DNA from: Pseudomonas sp. P8_229 | Lineage (GTDB): Bacteria; Pseudomonadota; Gammaproteobacteria; Pseudomonadales; Pseudomonadaceae | Direction of reading: 5' to 3' | NCBI RefSeq assembly: GCF_034008635.1 | Contig: NZ_CP125378.1 | Span: 851,001 to 915,000, forward strand | DNA length: 64,000 nucleotides | Shown: one piece after another, positions 31,493 to 42,412 of the stretch | Numbering within the stretch: position 1 is the stretch's first letter | Layout of the letters: each line of letters opens with the position of its first letter | Position numbers and translations under genes: made by a program | Notes under the pieces: generated by a model | Database searches by the model: none | What the model saw: only the letters and a program-made list of their open reading frames with translations | Told to the model about the DNA's origin: nothing

Positions 31493-32017
31493 TCAGCACT
31501 CATTCAAGCCTTCGCGAAAACGGATGGCCAGACCCTTGAGGTTCTGCCGCCAGCTCTCCAGTTCTTCGCGACTCAACTCCTGCGGCTCCTCTGTTTCATC
31601 CAGATTAACGGCCTGAATCAGTGGCTGGGTCACATCACCCTTTGGCTTGTGTGGCACTCGTGGTGGCTGGAACATCGCCGAATGCGCCACCAGCAGTTTC
31701 GCCAACCAGGTTCCAGGATTGCCCGCCAGCTCAACCATCTCGGCCAGCTCCGGGATCGCAATCGACTCCAGCACCTCGGGAGTCAGCAGCGTCTCTGCCC
31801 GCGGCGCATTGGCCTGAGGCAGACGGTAGAAACCGGCGATCTCATGGCACAGCCCCAGAAGCGCGCCGTAGAGGTGAAACAACGCCGATTCACGTCCAGC
31901 CTGAATCAACGCCAACGAGTTCATCGCCCGCCCTTCTTCGGCGCGAGCCAGAGCTTCCAGCGACAGGCCAGCGAAATAGATCTTCTGATTGGTGCGGGTA
32001 TAGAGTTCGTGCGCCAT
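31493..32017 (-). CDS. DUF6586-type hypothetical protein
   Basis: 174 aa from the ATG at 32017, with GTGGAG nine bases upstream (that GTG is itself an in-frame alternative start). It is mostly helical (YFAGLSLEALARAEEGRAMNSLALIQ and later FHLYGALLGLCHEIAGFYRL), soluble, and ends in an acidic segment (NLDETEEPQELSREELESW). I believe it corresponds to the Pseudomonas-specific DUF6586 family next to topA (PA3010 position). The function is unknown. Confidence 0.7.
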   Translation of the reverse strand: MAHELYTRTNQKIYFAGLSLEALARAEEGRAMNSLALIQAGRESALFHLYGALLGLCHEIAGFYRLPQANAPRAETLLTPEVLESIAIPELAEMVELAGNPGTWLAKLLVAHSAMFQPPRVPHKPKGDVTQPLIQAVNLDETEEPQELSREELESWRQNLKGLAIRFREGLNEC

Positions 32018-32102
32018 GCCGGCAGTCTCCACAGCGAAATAATTGCGTCACACAGGCCGGACAGTGTCATAGATCAGCCGATCCCACCGCAAGCACAAAA
32101 CA

Positions 32103-32145
32103 AAAAGGCCGCATGAAAACCCTAGGGTCATCAATGCGGCCTTTT
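32103..32145 (-). terminator. Rho-independent terminator after topA
   Basis: A 12-bp perfect inverted repeat AAAAGGCCGCAT and ATGCGGCCTTTT with a 19-nt loop, 17 bp past the topA stop. The A-run on the plus strand gives a U-run for the minus-strand transcript. Confidence 0.8.
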
Positions 32146-32162
32146 GTGTATCGGACTAACGC

Positions 32163-34793
32163 TTACTCAGCCTTGGCTTTCGTGCGCTTGTCTTCAACTG
32201 TCCACTTGCCACCGTCGTAGTATGCTTTCCAGCCGGTAGGCTTGCCGTCGACCTCGGTCTGCACGTATTGCTCCTTGGTCTTGCGGCTGTAACGGATAAC
32301 CGCAGGCAGACCATCAGGATCCTTCTTCGGCGCTTCGCACAGGAAGTGGTACTTCGGATCGATCTCGTCCTTGTGCGGCAAAATCTCGATCACCAGCGGA
32401 GCACGAGTCTCGCGGTTTTTCGGGAACTGACTGGCCGCCAGGAACAGACCGGAAGCACCGTCGCGCAGGATGTAGGTGTCGTTGACCTTTTCGCATTTGA
32501 GCTCAGGCATCTTCACCGGATCCATCTTCGGCGGCGCCGCATCACCGCTCTTCAGCAGTTTGCGGGTGTTCTTGCAGGTCGGGTTGGTGCAACCAAAGAA
32601 CTTGCCGAAACGGCCGGTCTTGAGCTGCATCTCGCTGCCGCACTTGTCGCATTCCAGGCTAGGACCTTCATAGCCCTTGATGCGGTAGTTGCCCTCTTCG
32701 ATTTCGTAGCCAGCGCAATCCGGGTTGTTGCCGCAGATGTGCAACTTGCGCTTCTCGTCGAGCAGATAGGCGTCCATCGCCGTGCTGCAGATCGGGCAGC
32801 GATGCTTGCCGCGCAGTACCAGCGATTCCGACTCGCCTTCATCATCCGCAGCAATCTCGTCGCCCGGCACCAGGTTGACGGTGGCCTTGCAGCGTTCTTT
32901 CGGCGGCAGGCTGTAGCCCGAGCAACCGAGGAACACACCGGTCGAAGCAGTACGGATCTGCATCGGACGACCACAAGTCGTGCACGGAATGTCGGTCATG
33001 ACCGGCTGGTTGGCACGCATGCCGCTGTCCGGATTCTCCGCCACTTCAAGCTTCTTCTTGAAGTCACCGTAGAACTCATCCAGCACGTTTTTCCAGTCGC
33101 GCTCGCCTTGAGCCACGTCATCGAGGTTCTCTTCCATGCCGGCGGTGAAACCGTAGTCCATGAGATTCGAGAAGCTTTCCGACAGACGCTCGGTGACGAT
33201 GTCACCCATCTTTTCCGAATAGAAACGACGGTTGTGCAGGGTCACGTAGCCGCGATCCTGAATGGTCGAAATGATCGCTGCGTAGGTCGAAGGACGACCG
33301 ATACCGCGCTTTTCCATTTCCTTGACCAGACTGGCTTCGGAGTAACGCGCCGGCGGCTTGGTGAAGTGCTGGGACGGATCAAGCTTGATCAGCTTCATCA
33401 CGTCGCCCTGTGCCATGTCCGGCAGAACGTCGTCATCGCCAGGCTTGGCGATCTGCGGCATAACGCGGGTGTAACCGTCGAACTTGAGGATACGGCCCTT
33501 GGCGCGCAGCTCGAAGTCGCCAGCACCTACGCTGACGGTGGTCGACAGGTATTGCGCCGGCAGCATCTGGCAAGCGAGGAACTGGCGCCAGATCAGCTCA
33601 TAGAGGCGCTCAGCATCACGCTCCATACCCGCCAGCTTGCTCGGCGTGGTGTTGGCGTCAGAAGGACGAATCGCTTCGTGAGCCTCTTGTGCGCCTTCTT
33701 TGCTGCTATAGACGTTTGGCGTTTCCGGCAGGTACTTCTTGCCGAACTCGTCTTCGATGTAGGTACGCGCCATCGTCACGGCATCGGCCGAGAGGTTGGT
33801 CGAGTCGGTACGCATATAAGTGATGTAGCCGGCTTCATACAGACGCTGGGCCATCATCATGGTTTTCTTCACGCCGAAGCCCAGGCGGTTGCTCGCGGCC
33901 TGCTGCAGAGTAGACGTGATGAACGGCGCCGAAGGCTTGCTGCTGGTCGGCTTGTCTTCGCGCTTGACGATGCTGTAGCTGGAAGACTTGAGTTTCTCCA
34001 GCGCGGCCATGGCCTGAGCTTCGTTGAGCGGCTTGAAGGCTTCGCCTTTCTCGCGAGCTACTTCGAAACGCACGGTCGAGCCTTTGGTGGTGCCGAGATC
34101 GGCATGCACTTCCCAGTACTCTTCCGGGTTGAACGCACGGATTTCACGCTCACGCTCGACTACCAGCTTCACGGCAACCGATTGCACGCGACCGGCGGAC
34201 AGGCCACGGGCGATTTTCGACCACAGCAGTGGCGAGACCATGTAGCCCACGACGCGGTCAAGGAAGCGCCGCGCCTGCTGAGCGTTTACACGATCGATGT
34301 CCAGTTCGCCAGGCTCCGAAAAGGCTTCCTGAATCGCCTTCTTGGTGATTTCGTTGAACACCACGCGCTTGTAGCGGCTGTCATCACCACCGATGGCTTC
34401 GCGCAGGTGCCAGGCAATGGCTTCCCCCTCGCGATCCAAGTCGGTTGCGAGATAGATGGTGTCAGCATCCTTGGCGAGCCGGCGCAGCTCTTCGATGACC
34501 TTCTCTTTGCCTGGGAGGATCTCGTACTTGGCTTTCCAGCCATGATCGGGATCGACACCCATGCGCGAGACCAACTGCTTGCGCGCTTTCTCTTTCGGCG
34601 TGAGCACCGGCCCTTCGCCCGCGGCAGCCTTGCCGCGCTTGGCGGCAGGCTCTTTGCTGGCGCTAGCCGAACCGCTGGTGGGCAGGTCTCGGATATGGCC
34701 GATACTCGACTTCACCACGTATTGGTTGCCCAGATACTTGTTGATGGTCTTGGCCTTAGCCGGGGATTCCACAATGACCAGCGATTTGCCCAT
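32163..34793 (-). CDS. topA: DNA topoisomerase I
   Basis: 876 aa type IA topoisomerase that relaxes negative supercoils. TOPRIM domain: Glu9 ([11 protein letters not shown]) and the DLDREGE acidic triad at 118-124. An insert of Ala/Lys-rich residues (41-62, [20 protein letters not shown]) interrupts the N-terminal region. Active-site Tyr326 is in YITYMRTDS. After residue 600 come zinc-binding Topo_C4 repeats ([12 protein letters not shown]-like, CPIC..C, CDKC..C), then the Pseudomonas-type C-terminal tail rich in Lys. Confidence 0.97.
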   Translation of the reverse strand: MGKSLVIVESPAKAKTINKYLGNQYVVKSSIGHIRDLPTSGSASASKEPAAKRGKAAAGEGPVLTPKEKARKQLVSRMGVDPDHGWKAKYEILPGKEKVIEELRRLAKDADTIYLATDLDREGEAIAWHLREAIGGDDSRYKRVVFNEITKKAIQEAFSEPGELDIDRVNAQQARRFLDRVVGYMVSPLLWSKIARGLSAGRVQSVAVKLVVEREREIRAFNPEEYWEVHADLGTTKGSTVRFEVAREKGEAFKPLNEAQAMAALEKLKSSSYSIVKREDKPTSSKPSAPFITSTLQQAASNRLGFGVKKTMMMAQRLYEAGYITYMRTDSTNLSADAVTMARTYIEDEFGKKYLPETPNVYSSKEGAQEAHEAIRPSDANTTPSKLAGMERDAERLYELIWRQFLACQMLPAQYLSTTVSVGAGDFELRAKGRILKFDGYTRVMPQIAKPGDDDVLPDMAQGDVMKLIKLDPSQHFTKPPARYSEASLVKEMEKRGIGRPSTYAAIISTIQDRGYVTLHNRRFYSEKMGDIVTERLSESFSNLMDYGFTAGMEENLDDVAQGERDWKNVLDEFYGDFKKKLEVAENPDSGMRANQPVMTDIPCTTCGRPMQIRTASTGVFLGCSGYSLPPKERCKATVNLVPGDEIAADDEGESESLVLRGKHRCPICSTAMDAYLLDEKRKLHICGNNPDCAGYEIEEGNYRIKGYEGPSLECDKCGSEMQLKTGRFGKFFGCTNPTCKNTRKLLKSGDAAPPKMDPVKMPELKCEKVNDTYILRDGASGLFLAASQFPKNRETRAPLVIEILPHKDEIDPKYHFLCEAPKKDPDGLPAVIRYSRKTKEQYVQTEVDGKPTGWKAYYDGGKWTVEDKRTKAKAE

Positions 34794-34907
34794 GGATCAG
34801 AAAATTCCTGAATTCTAGAAGTGAAAGGCGGTTGGCGCCTGACGCGGCACCGCTATATATAGTGGCTACAAGGTGAGGTCAAGCACAGGGTTCTGTGCGC
34901 ACTCGCC

Positions 34908-35144
34908 TTATGCCTTGGAAAAAAGGCTCGGTTCGGCTTGCACCAAAGCAAAGCGTGGCACCTGCTCGCCGTCAACCTCGACTGACTCGACGAACATGCT
35001 CAAAGGGCGCACCCAAAAGCCGTAATCGCCATACAGGGCTTGGTAAAAGACCACTTCTTCTTCGGTCTCGGAATGCCGCGCGACACTGAATACGCGGTAC
35101 TGCGGACCTTTGTAATGTTGGTAGAGCCCAGGTTGTATCGGCAT
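34908..35144 (-). CDS. DUF1653 family protein
   Basis: 78 aa from the ATG at 35144 (GAGGG upstream); the in-frame TTG six codons earlier is less likely. The family core is visible as GLYQHYKGPQYRVFSVARHSETEEEVVFYQALYG followed by WVRPLSMFVE. DUF1653 proteins are small soluble beta proteins with unknown function. The gene lies between topA and fadA on the minus strand. Confidence 0.8.
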   Translation of the reverse strand: MPIQPGLYQHYKGPQYRVFSVARHSETEEEVVFYQALYGDYGFWVRPLSMFVESVEVDGEQVPRFALVQAEPSLFSKA

Positions 35145-35206
35145 GTTTTGGCCCTCACTCAAATTTTTTCAAAATAAATACAAAAATAAATCCACAAAAA
35201 CAAAAA

Positions 35207-35225
35207 CCGGGGCACTTGGCCCCGG
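35207..35225 (-). terminator. fadBA terminator
   Basis: A 7-bp GC-only stem CCGGGGC, ACTTG loop, GCCCCGG. The minus-strand transcript then runs into a U-rich stretch (complement of AACAAAAACAAAAA). It begins 18 bp after the fadA stop. Confidence 0.85.
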
Positions 35226-35243
35226 CTTCCATCGACGAGACGC

Positions 35244-36434
<1,191 letters not shown>

Positions 36435-36448
36435 CTAGTTGGGGGCGC

Positions 36449-38596
36449 TTAACCGAAGAAGCTCTGGCCGTTTTTGGCCATTTCGCGCAGCTTCGCGGTC
36501 GGGTGGTACAGCGCGCCCAAATCAGCGTACTGGTCAGCCAGGGCAACGAACTCGGCAACACCGATCGAATCGATGTAGCGCAGCGCACCGCCACGGAATG
36601 GAGGGAAACCGATACCGTAGACCAGACCCATGTCGGCTTCGGCGGCGGTTTCAACGATGCCATCTTCCAGGCAACGCACGGTTTCCAGGCACAGCGGGAT
36701 CATCATCCAGTTGATGATGTCTTCGTCAGTGACTTCGCGCTGCTCGTAGACGATCGGCTTGAGCACTTCCAGTACCGACGGATCGGCGACTTTCTTCTGC
36801 TTGCCTTTCTTGTCGGCCTCGTAGGCGTAGAAGCCCTTGCCGTTCTTCTGGCCCAGGCGCTTGGCTTCGTAGAGCACGTCGATGGCCGAACGACGGTCAT
36901 CCTTCATGCGATCCGGGAAGCCTTCTGCCATTACGTCACGACCATGGTGACCGGTGTCGATGCCGACCACGTCCATCAGGTACGCCGGGCCCATCGGCCA
37001 GCCGAATTTTTCCATGACCTTGTCGATACGGACGAAGTCCACACCGGCACTGACCAGTTTGGCGAAACCGCCGAAGTACGGGAACAGTACACGGTTGACC
37101 AGGAAGCCCGGGCAGTCGTTGACGACGATCGGGTTCTTGCCCATTTTCTTGGCGTAGGCAACGGTGGTGGCAACAGCCAGCTCGCTGGACTTCTCGCCAC
37201 GGATCACTTCCACCAGCGGCATCATGTGCACCGGGTTGAAGAAGTGCATGCCAACGAAGTTTTCCGGACGCTTGAGGGCCTTGGCCAGCAGGCTGATGGA
37301 AATGGTCGAGGTGTTGGACGCGAGGATGGTGTCCTCTTTGACCTGGCCTTCGACTTCAGCCAGCACGGCTTGCTTGACCTTCGGGTTCTCGACCACGGCT
37401 TCAACAACCAGATCGACGTGACCGAAGTCGCCGTAGGACAAGGTCGGACGAATGCCGTTGAGTACTTCAGCCATTTTCGCGGCGGTCATGCGACCTTTGT
37501 CAACGCGGCCAACCAGCAGTTTGGCAGCTTCGGCCAGCCCCTGCTCGATACCGTGCTCGTTGATGTCCTTCATCAGGATCGGCGTACCTTTGGAGGCCGA
37601 CTGATAAGCAATACCGCCACCCATGATGCCGGCGCCCAATACAGCAGCCTGCTTCACGTCCTTGGCGATTTCGTCGTAGGCCTTGGCCTTTTTCTTCAGC
37701 TCCTGATCGTTCAGGAACAGACCGATCAAGCTCTGCGCTGCAGAGGTCTTGGCCAGTTTGACGAAACCGAAGGCTTCGACTTCCAGCGCCTTGTCACGAC
37801 CGAAGTTCGCGGCTTTCTGGATGGTCTTGATCGCTTCAACCGGCGCCGGGTAGTTCGGGCCAGCTTGACCGGCAACGAAACCTTTGGCGGTTTCGAAAGC
37901 CATCATTTGTTCAATGGCGTTCAACTTGAGTTTTTCAAGTTTTGGCTGACGCTTGGCCTTGAAGTCGAACTCGCCGGAAATGGCGCGTTTGATCAGTTCA
38001 AGGGCAGCTTCCTGCAGCTTCTCCGGAGCAACCACGGCGTCGACGGCGCTGACTTTCAGGGCGTCTTCAGGGCGGTTTTCCTTGCCGGCGGCAATCCACT
38101 CGATGGCGTTATCGACGCCGATCAGGCGTGGCAGACGCACGGTACCGCCGAAGCCTGGGTAGATGCCCAGTTTGACTTCCGGCAGGCCGATCTTGGCCTT
38201 GGTCGACATGACGCGGTAGTCCGCCGCCAGGCACATTTCCAGACCGCCACCCAGGGCGATGCCGTTGATGGCTGCTACGGTCGGAACGTTGAGGTCTTCG
38301 AAATCGCTGAAGATCTTGTTGGCTTCGAGATTGCCAGCAACCAGCTCGGCATCCGGCAGCTTGAAGTTGTCGACAAATTCGGTGATGTCGGCGCCGACGA
38401 TGAACACGTCCTTGCCACTGCTGACGATCACGCCCTTGATCGAAGCATCTGCCTTGATGGCGTCTACGGCCTGACGCAGTTCGTTCAGGGTAAGACGGTT
38501 GAACTTGTTGACGGACTCACCCTTGAGGTCGAATTTCAATTCGACGATGCCACTTTCAAGAGCTTTAACCGTGATGGCTTTACCTTCGTAAATCAT
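36449..38596 (-). CDS. fadB: Fatty acid oxidation complex subunit alpha FadB
   Basis: 715 aa from the ATG at 38596, the exact length of Pseudomonas FadB, with GGAG eight bases upstream. The open frame runs further upstream, but that part is not FadB-like. Enoyl-CoA hydratase domain: Glu120 (GGGLEM) and Glu140 (GLPEVKLG) are the catalytic pair. 3-Hydroxyacyl-CoA dehydrogenase domain: Rossmann motif [12 protein letters not shown] near 320, and [17 protein letters not shown]. It forms an alpha2beta2 complex with FadA. The operon is a classical PsrA target, but I found no PsrA palindrome with correct spacing upstream here. Confidence 0.97.
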   Translation of the reverse strand: MIYEGKAITVKALESGIVELKFDLKGESVNKFNRLTLNELRQAVDAIKADASIKGVIVSSGKDVFIVGADITEFVDNFKLPDAELVAGNLEANKIFSDFEDLNVPTVAAINGIALGGGLEMCLAADYRVMSTKAKIGLPEVKLGIYPGFGGTVRLPRLIGVDNAIEWIAAGKENRPEDALKVSAVDAVVAPEKLQEAALELIKRAISGEFDFKAKRQPKLEKLKLNAIEQMMAFETAKGFVAGQAGPNYPAPVEAIKTIQKAANFGRDKALEVEAFGFVKLAKTSAAQSLIGLFLNDQELKKKAKAYDEIAKDVKQAAVLGAGIMGGGIAYQSASKGTPILMKDINEHGIEQGLAEAAKLLVGRVDKGRMTAAKMAEVLNGIRPTLSYGDFGHVDLVVEAVVENPKVKQAVLAEVEGQVKEDTILASNTSTISISLLAKALKRPENFVGMHFFNPVHMMPLVEVIRGEKSSELAVATTVAYAKKMGKNPIVVNDCPGFLVNRVLFPYFGGFAKLVSAGVDFVRIDKVMEKFGWPMGPAYLMDVVGIDTGHHGRDVMAEGFPDRMKDDRRSAIDVLYEAKRLGQKNGKGFYAYEADKKGKQKKVADPSVLEVLKPIVYEQREVTDEDIINWMMIPLCLETVRCLEDGIVETAAEADMGLVYGIGFPPFRGGALRYIDSIGVAEFVALADQYADLGALYHPTAKLREMAKNGQSFFG

Positions 38597-39124
38597 CAAC
38601 TGATCTCCACGATATGGAAGCTGAACAGTACACGTCGGACGCAGGTAAACGGCTCGGCAGGACGCTTTTTCGTCGATGCTGACGCCAATCCACCCGGCAC
38701 ACCCGCCAACGCGATAGTCGGGATTCTGTAGGAGCAGTCTGTAAGACAAACGCTCAATTCATACGCCCGTTTGATTTGGGTACGTCACCTTCACGGAATT
38801 TCCAACAATTGTCAATCGCCCAAAATACGGGTTGAAATGCGACTTTGCGGTCACTTCCGTCGCACGCAGAGCTGCAACACGGCGCTGCATGCAAAGCCAT
38901 TCATAGAATCAATAGTTAGAAAAGTCGCCCTAATTCGCAGCGAGCCTTGTTTAACAGGCTACGCTGGCTGGACTAAAGGGAGATTCGTTGACCGCGCAAA
39001 ATCGAATCAGCGATAAAAACAGTTACCGGCCTGCCTGGCCAACCCCGCCCGATGAATCATGTCGGGCTTTTTATTGCTCGTCTGCCGGACGCTCCCCACC
39101 ATTGCAGTGGGAAAAGTCCGCGAG
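38597..39124. other. 528-bp intergenic region upstream of fadB
   Basis: Between the fadB start (minus) and the end of a minus-strand hypothetical gene there is no convincing protein gene. The first 250 bp (38597-38850) must hold the fadBA promoter. Isolated CAAAC and GTTTG half-sites at 38747-38751 and 38769-38773 are 17 bp apart, too far for a PsrA operator. The distal part carries promoter-like and terminator signals in the plus direction, described in the next entry. Confidence 0.5.
38947..39073 (+). ncRNA. Candidate small RNA with its own promoter and terminator
   Basis: In the plus direction, TTGTTT (38947-38952) and GACTAA (38971-38976) are spaced 18 bp, a weak sigma-70-like pair. About 70 bp later a GC-rich stem GCCCGA (39047-39052) and TCGGGC (39062-39067) is followed by TTTTTATT, a terminator for plus-strand transcription. 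No plus-strand protein gene lies between fadB and this site. A transcript of roughly 90 nt would result. I recognise no known RNA family in it. The hairpin could also serve the neighbouring minus-strand gene, but the T-run is on the wrong side for that. Confidence 0.3.
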
Positions 39125-39562
39125 TCACGCCAGCGCTTTCAGAGTCGCATCAATATCCTGCAAAACCGTCGCTTCGCCCTTCTCACCCCAGTACAAGGCG
39201 ATCATCTGCTTGTCTGCCTCGACCTTGAAGACGTTGCCTGGCAACTTTTCGAAATGATTGAGCAGCGCCCGGTCTTCGCAGACTTCCTGCCATTGATTGA
39301 CCCACACACCAGGCGATTTCTGCCAGTAGGTCCAGCACGCTGGCTGACTGCCACGCCGCGGTCGATGATATTGCGCACATGGACTCGGAGGCTCCTGAGA
39401 CAGCCAGTGCGGCCACTCCTGAGGCGCCAGCTGCATGGCCAGCCCGATGCGCCGCGCCTCCATGCGCAGGGCCATCCGGCCGCTCTGCACGCGCGATGGG
39501 CGCAACCATGCCAGTGGACTCAGAACCACCAGCAGGATTGACACCACTAACCAGACCGTCAT
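39125..39562 (-). CDS. Conserved hypothetical membrane-anchored protein
   Basis: 145 aa. One N-terminal TM segment (VWLVVSILLVVLSPLAWL, residues 3-20) is followed by a basic stretch and a soluble domain with many Trp (EWPHWLSQEP, CWTYWQKSPGVWVNQWQEV). It is probably an inner-membrane protein with its domain in the cytoplasm (positive-inside rule: RPSRVQSGRMALRMEARR follows the TM segment). The gene position matches an unstudied P. aeruginosa gene near fadBA and the UspA-type gene. No function assigned. Confidence 0.7.
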   Translation of the reverse strand: MTVWLVVSILLVVLSPLAWLRPSRVQSGRMALRMEARRIGLAMQLAPQEWPHWLSQEPPSPCAQYHRPRRGSQPACWTYWQKSPGVWVNQWQEVCEDRALLNHFEKLPGNVFKVEADKQMIALYWGEKGEATVLQDIDATLKALA

Positions 39563-39666
39563 ATCTCTACTCCCGACTTATAGGTGAGCGCATTGTGTCA
39601 CTTTGGAACCAATGCGCTTGAAACCAGCCATACTTAACAATATTGAACCGTCACGAGGAGCACCTC

Positions 39667-40104
39667 ATGCCCTACTCCCATATCCTGGTCGCCGTAGATC
39701 TGACCGAAGAGTGCGACCCAGTGATCCACCGCGCCCGAGAGCTGTCGGTGAGCAATGGCGCCAAGCTGTCGCTGGTGCATATCGTCGAACCAATGGCGAT
39801 GGCGTTCGGCGGCGATGTGCCGATGGATCTGTCACAACTGCAACAGCAACAGTTCGATCAGGCCAAGGAGCGTCTTGAGCGCCTGAAAGCCAAATACTCA
39901 GAACTTGAAGGCGCCAACTGCCATCTGACCTATGGCCAGCCACGTCAGGAAATCCATCATTTCGCCAAGGAAAACCATTGCGATCTGATCGTGGTCGGCA
40001 GCCATGGCCGTCATGGCTTGGCATTGCTGCTCGGTTCCACGGCCAATGACGTGCTACACGGCGCGCCTTGCGATGTCCTCGCCGTTCACCTGATCAAACG
40101 CTGA
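39667..40104 (+). CDS. Universal stress protein, UspA type
   Basis: 145 aa single Usp domain from the ATG at 39667 (GAGGAG seven bases upstream). It begins MPYSHILVAVDLTEE, has the helix REL-x-VSNGAKLSLVHIVEP, and ends with the nucleotide-binding type motif VVGSHGRHGLALLLGSTANDVLHGAPCDVLAVH. The G-2x-G-9x-G(S/T) pattern is close to ATP-binding Usp proteins (GSHGRHGLALLLGST). It is a monocistronic unit between a divergent hypothetical gene and a REP element. Confidence 0.92.
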   Translation: MPYSHILVAVDLTEECDPVIHRARELSVSNGAKLSLVHIVEPMAMAFGGDVPMDLSQLQQQQFDQAKERLERLKAKYSELEGANCHLTYGQPRQEIHHFAKENHCDLIVVGSHGRHGLALLLGSTANDVLHGAPCDVLAVHLIKR

Positions 40105-40115
40105 AACACTGTTCA

Positions 40116-40206
40116 TTGTGGGAGCGAGCCTGCTCGCGAAGGCGTCGGCACATTCAGCATTAATGCCGCCTGACACACCGCATTCGCGAGCAGGCTCGCT
40201 CCCCCA
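40116..40206. repeat. REP doublet (REPIN-like), GGAGCGAGCCTGCTCGCGAA family
   Basis: Left arm TGGGAGCGAGCCTGCTCGCG (within 40116-40140) and inverted right arm CGCGAGCAGGCTCGCTCCCC (within 40183-40206), separated by about 42 bp. It lies between the convergent UspA and uup genes, just before a terminator. Confidence 0.9.
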
Positions 40207-40227
40207 TTAGGTCTCCACCCGCATATG

Positions 40228-40263
40228 AAAAGCCCGGCGCTCATCACTGAGCGCCGGGCTTTT
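40228..40263. terminator. Bidirectional terminator, usp/uup
   Basis: A 16-bp perfect stem AAAAGCCCGGCGCTCA, loop TCAC, TGAGCGCCGGGCTTTT, flanked by A-run and T-run, between convergent genes. Confidence 0.95.
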
Positions 40264-40278
40264 TTGTTACCGGATCAA

Positions 40279-42198
40279 TCAGGCATCCAGCTCGGCCCAA
40301 CGCTCAACCAATGCATCCAGCTCAGCCTGCAATTGCTCCAGCGAAGCAATCACCTTGGCCGTCTCTGCCGCAGGGCGCTGATAGAAGCCAGCTTCAGCCA
40401 TTTCGGCTTCCACGGCAGCAATCTGCTGTTCCTTCGCGTCGATATCGCCCGGTAACGCTTCCAGCTCGCGCTGCAGCTTGTAGCTCAGCTTCTTCTTGGC
40501 AACCGGTGCGGCAGCAGGCGCAGCAACCACAGCAGGCTCAGCGGTCACCACCGCTGAATTCAGGTCAGCCTTGCCCGACTTGCTCTCGGTCACGCCCAGC
40601 AGGCGCGGCGAGCCGCCCTGACGGATCCAGTCCTGATAGCCACCGACATATTCACGAACCTTGCCTTCACCTTCGAAGACCAGGGTGCTGGTGACCACGT
40701 TGTCGAGGAATGCCCGGTCGTGGCTGACCATCAGTACAGTGCCGTTGAAGGTCAGCAGCACCTCTTCGAGCAGTTCGAGGGTTTCCACGTCGAGGTCGTT
40801 GGTCGGCTCGTCGAGTACCAGCAGGTTCGCCGGTTTGCTGAACAGTTTCGCCAGCAACAAGCGTGCACGCTCGCCACCGGACAGCGCCTTGACCGGCGTG
40901 CGGGCACGCTGCGGGCTGAACAGGAAGTCGCCAAGGTAGCTCAGCACGTGGCGGCTCTGGCCGTCGATGTCGATGAAATCGCGACCTTCGGCGACGTTGT
41001 CGATCACGGTCTTTTCCAGATCCAGCTGATGACGCAACTGGTCGAAGTAGGCCACGTCGATCCGGGTGCCCTCTTCCACTTTGCCGCTGGTCGGTTGCAG
41101 ACCGTTGAGCATCAGCTTGAGCAGGGTGGTCTTGCCAGTACCGTTGGCGCCGAGCAGACCGATACGGTCGCCGCGCTGCAGGACCATCGAGAAGTCCTTG
41201 ATCAGGAACGGGCCGTCCGGGTGATGGAAGCTGACATTTTCCAGCACCATCACTTGCTTGCCGGACTTGTCGGCGGTTTCCAGCTGGATGTTGGCCTTGC
41301 CGGTGCGTTCGCGACGTTCGCTGCGCTCAACACGCAGGGCTTTCAGGGCGCGCACGCGGCCTTCGTTACGGGTACGACGGGCCTTGATGCCCTGACGAAT
41401 CCACACTTCTTCCTGGGCCAGACGCTTGTCGAACAGCGCGTTGGCGGTTTCTTCAGCGGCCAGCGCGGCCTCTTTGTGTACCAGGAAGCTGGCGTAGTCG
41501 CCGTTCCAGTCGATCAGGCCGCCGCGATCCAGTTCGAGGATGCGCGTGGCAAGGTTTTGCAGGAAGGAACGGTCGTGCGTGATGAACAGCACGGCGCCCT
41601 GGAAATCCTTGAGTGCTTCTTCGAGCCAGGCGATCGCACCGATGTCCAGGTGGTTGGTCGGTTCGTCGAGCAACAGCAGATCCGGTTCGGACACCAGCGC
41701 CTGCGCCAGCAGCACGCGACGACGCCAGCCGCCGGACAACTCGGCGAGGGTCTTGTCGGCCGGCAGTTGCAGGCGACTCAGGGTGCTGTCGACCAGGGTC
41801 TGCAAGCGCCAGCCATCACGGGCTTCGAGGTCGTGCTGAACGTGCATCAGCTTGTCCAGGTCGGCATCGGTGACGATGTTCTGGCTCAGGTGATGGTATT
41901 CGGCGAGCAAGGCGCCAACACCGTCGAGACCCTCGGCAACCACGTCGAACACAGTCCGTCCGTCGGCCACAGGCAATTCTTGCGGCAACTCGCCAATTTT
42001 CAGACCGGGGGCACGCCACACCGAGCCGTCATCGGGCTTCTGGTCGCCCTTGACCAGTTTCATCATGCTGGACTTGCCAGTGCCGTTGCGGCCGATGATG
42101 CACACCCGCTCACCACGGGCGATCTGCCAGGACACCTTGTCCAACAACGGCATCGCGCCGAATGCAAGGGACACATCGCTGAATTTGAGCAGGGTCAT
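40279..42198 (-). CDS. uup: ABC-F family ATPase Uup
   Basis: 639 aa from the ATG at 42198. Two complete ATP-binding cassettes without membrane domains: Walker A GRNGTGKSS and GANGTGKTT, signatures LSGGWRRRVLLAQAL and LSGGERARLLLAKLF, Walker B LLLLDEPTNHLD and LLVLDEPTNDLD. The C-terminal coiled coil (about 565-639; LSYKLQRELEALPGDIDAKE) is the Uup DNA-binding tail. Uup acts on ribosomes and affects transposon excision and replication-linked recombination in E. coli. It is convergent with the UspA gene and divergent from slt. Confidence 0.93.
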   Translation of the reverse strand: MTLLKFSDVSLAFGAMPLLDKVSWQIARGERVCIIGRNGTGKSSMMKLVKGDQKPDDGSVWRAPGLKIGELPQELPVADGRTVFDVVAEGLDGVGALLAEYHHLSQNIVTDADLDKLMHVQHDLEARDGWRLQTLVDSTLSRLQLPADKTLAELSGGWRRRVLLAQALVSEPDLLLLDEPTNHLDIGAIAWLEEALKDFQGAVLFITHDRSFLQNLATRILELDRGGLIDWNGDYASFLVHKEAALAAEETANALFDKRLAQEEVWIRQGIKARRTRNEGRVRALKALRVERSERRERTGKANIQLETADKSGKQVMVLENVSFHHPDGPFLIKDFSMVLQRGDRIGLLGANGTGKTTLLKLMLNGLQPTSGKVEEGTRIDVAYFDQLRHQLDLEKTVIDNVAEGRDFIDIDGQSRHVLSYLGDFLFSPQRARTPVKALSGGERARLLLAKLFSKPANLLVLDEPTNDLDVETLELLEEVLLTFNGTVLMVSHDRAFLDNVVTSTLVFEGEGKVREYVGGYQDWIRQGGSPRLLGVTESKSGKADLNSAVVTAEPAVVAAPAAAPVAKKKLSYKLQRELEALPGDIDAKEQQIAAVEAEMAEAGFYQRPAAETAKVIASLEQLQAELDALVERWAELDA

Positions 42199-42412
42199 GA
42201 GCTTCTCCAAAAACCGGGCGCGCATTCTACCTGAGTTAGGCCCTCAACAGGCCGGCAATTTGTCTGTCGAAGCACTCTGCACAACATTTGTTGCGAACTT
42301 GTGCTGCGAGACCGGCAAAGCTTTCGCCGGTTGCTGGCAAAAGGCTAAGCTACAGACAATTCAGTGCTGGCTGCGGCCGGTGCTTGTCATGATTTCTCTG
42401 CCCGGATGTCTC

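Noticed and set aside
32268..34811. A very long open frame antisense to topA, and similar antisense frames over lolE, fadB, nagZ, sthA and mfd
   Set aside because: They mirror high-GC genes with strong codon bias; their products are rich in Arg, His, Gln and Val with no family motifs, and there is no ribosome site.
38747..38773. CAAAC and GTTTG upstream of fadB as a PsrA operator
   Set aside because: The half-sites are 17 bp apart, whereas PsrA sites have a spacer of about 2-4.
39125..39562. Terminator at 39047-39067 as the end signal for this gene
   Set aside because: The T-run is on the plus-strand side, so it does not fit minus-strand termination; it is listed with the small-RNA candidate instead.
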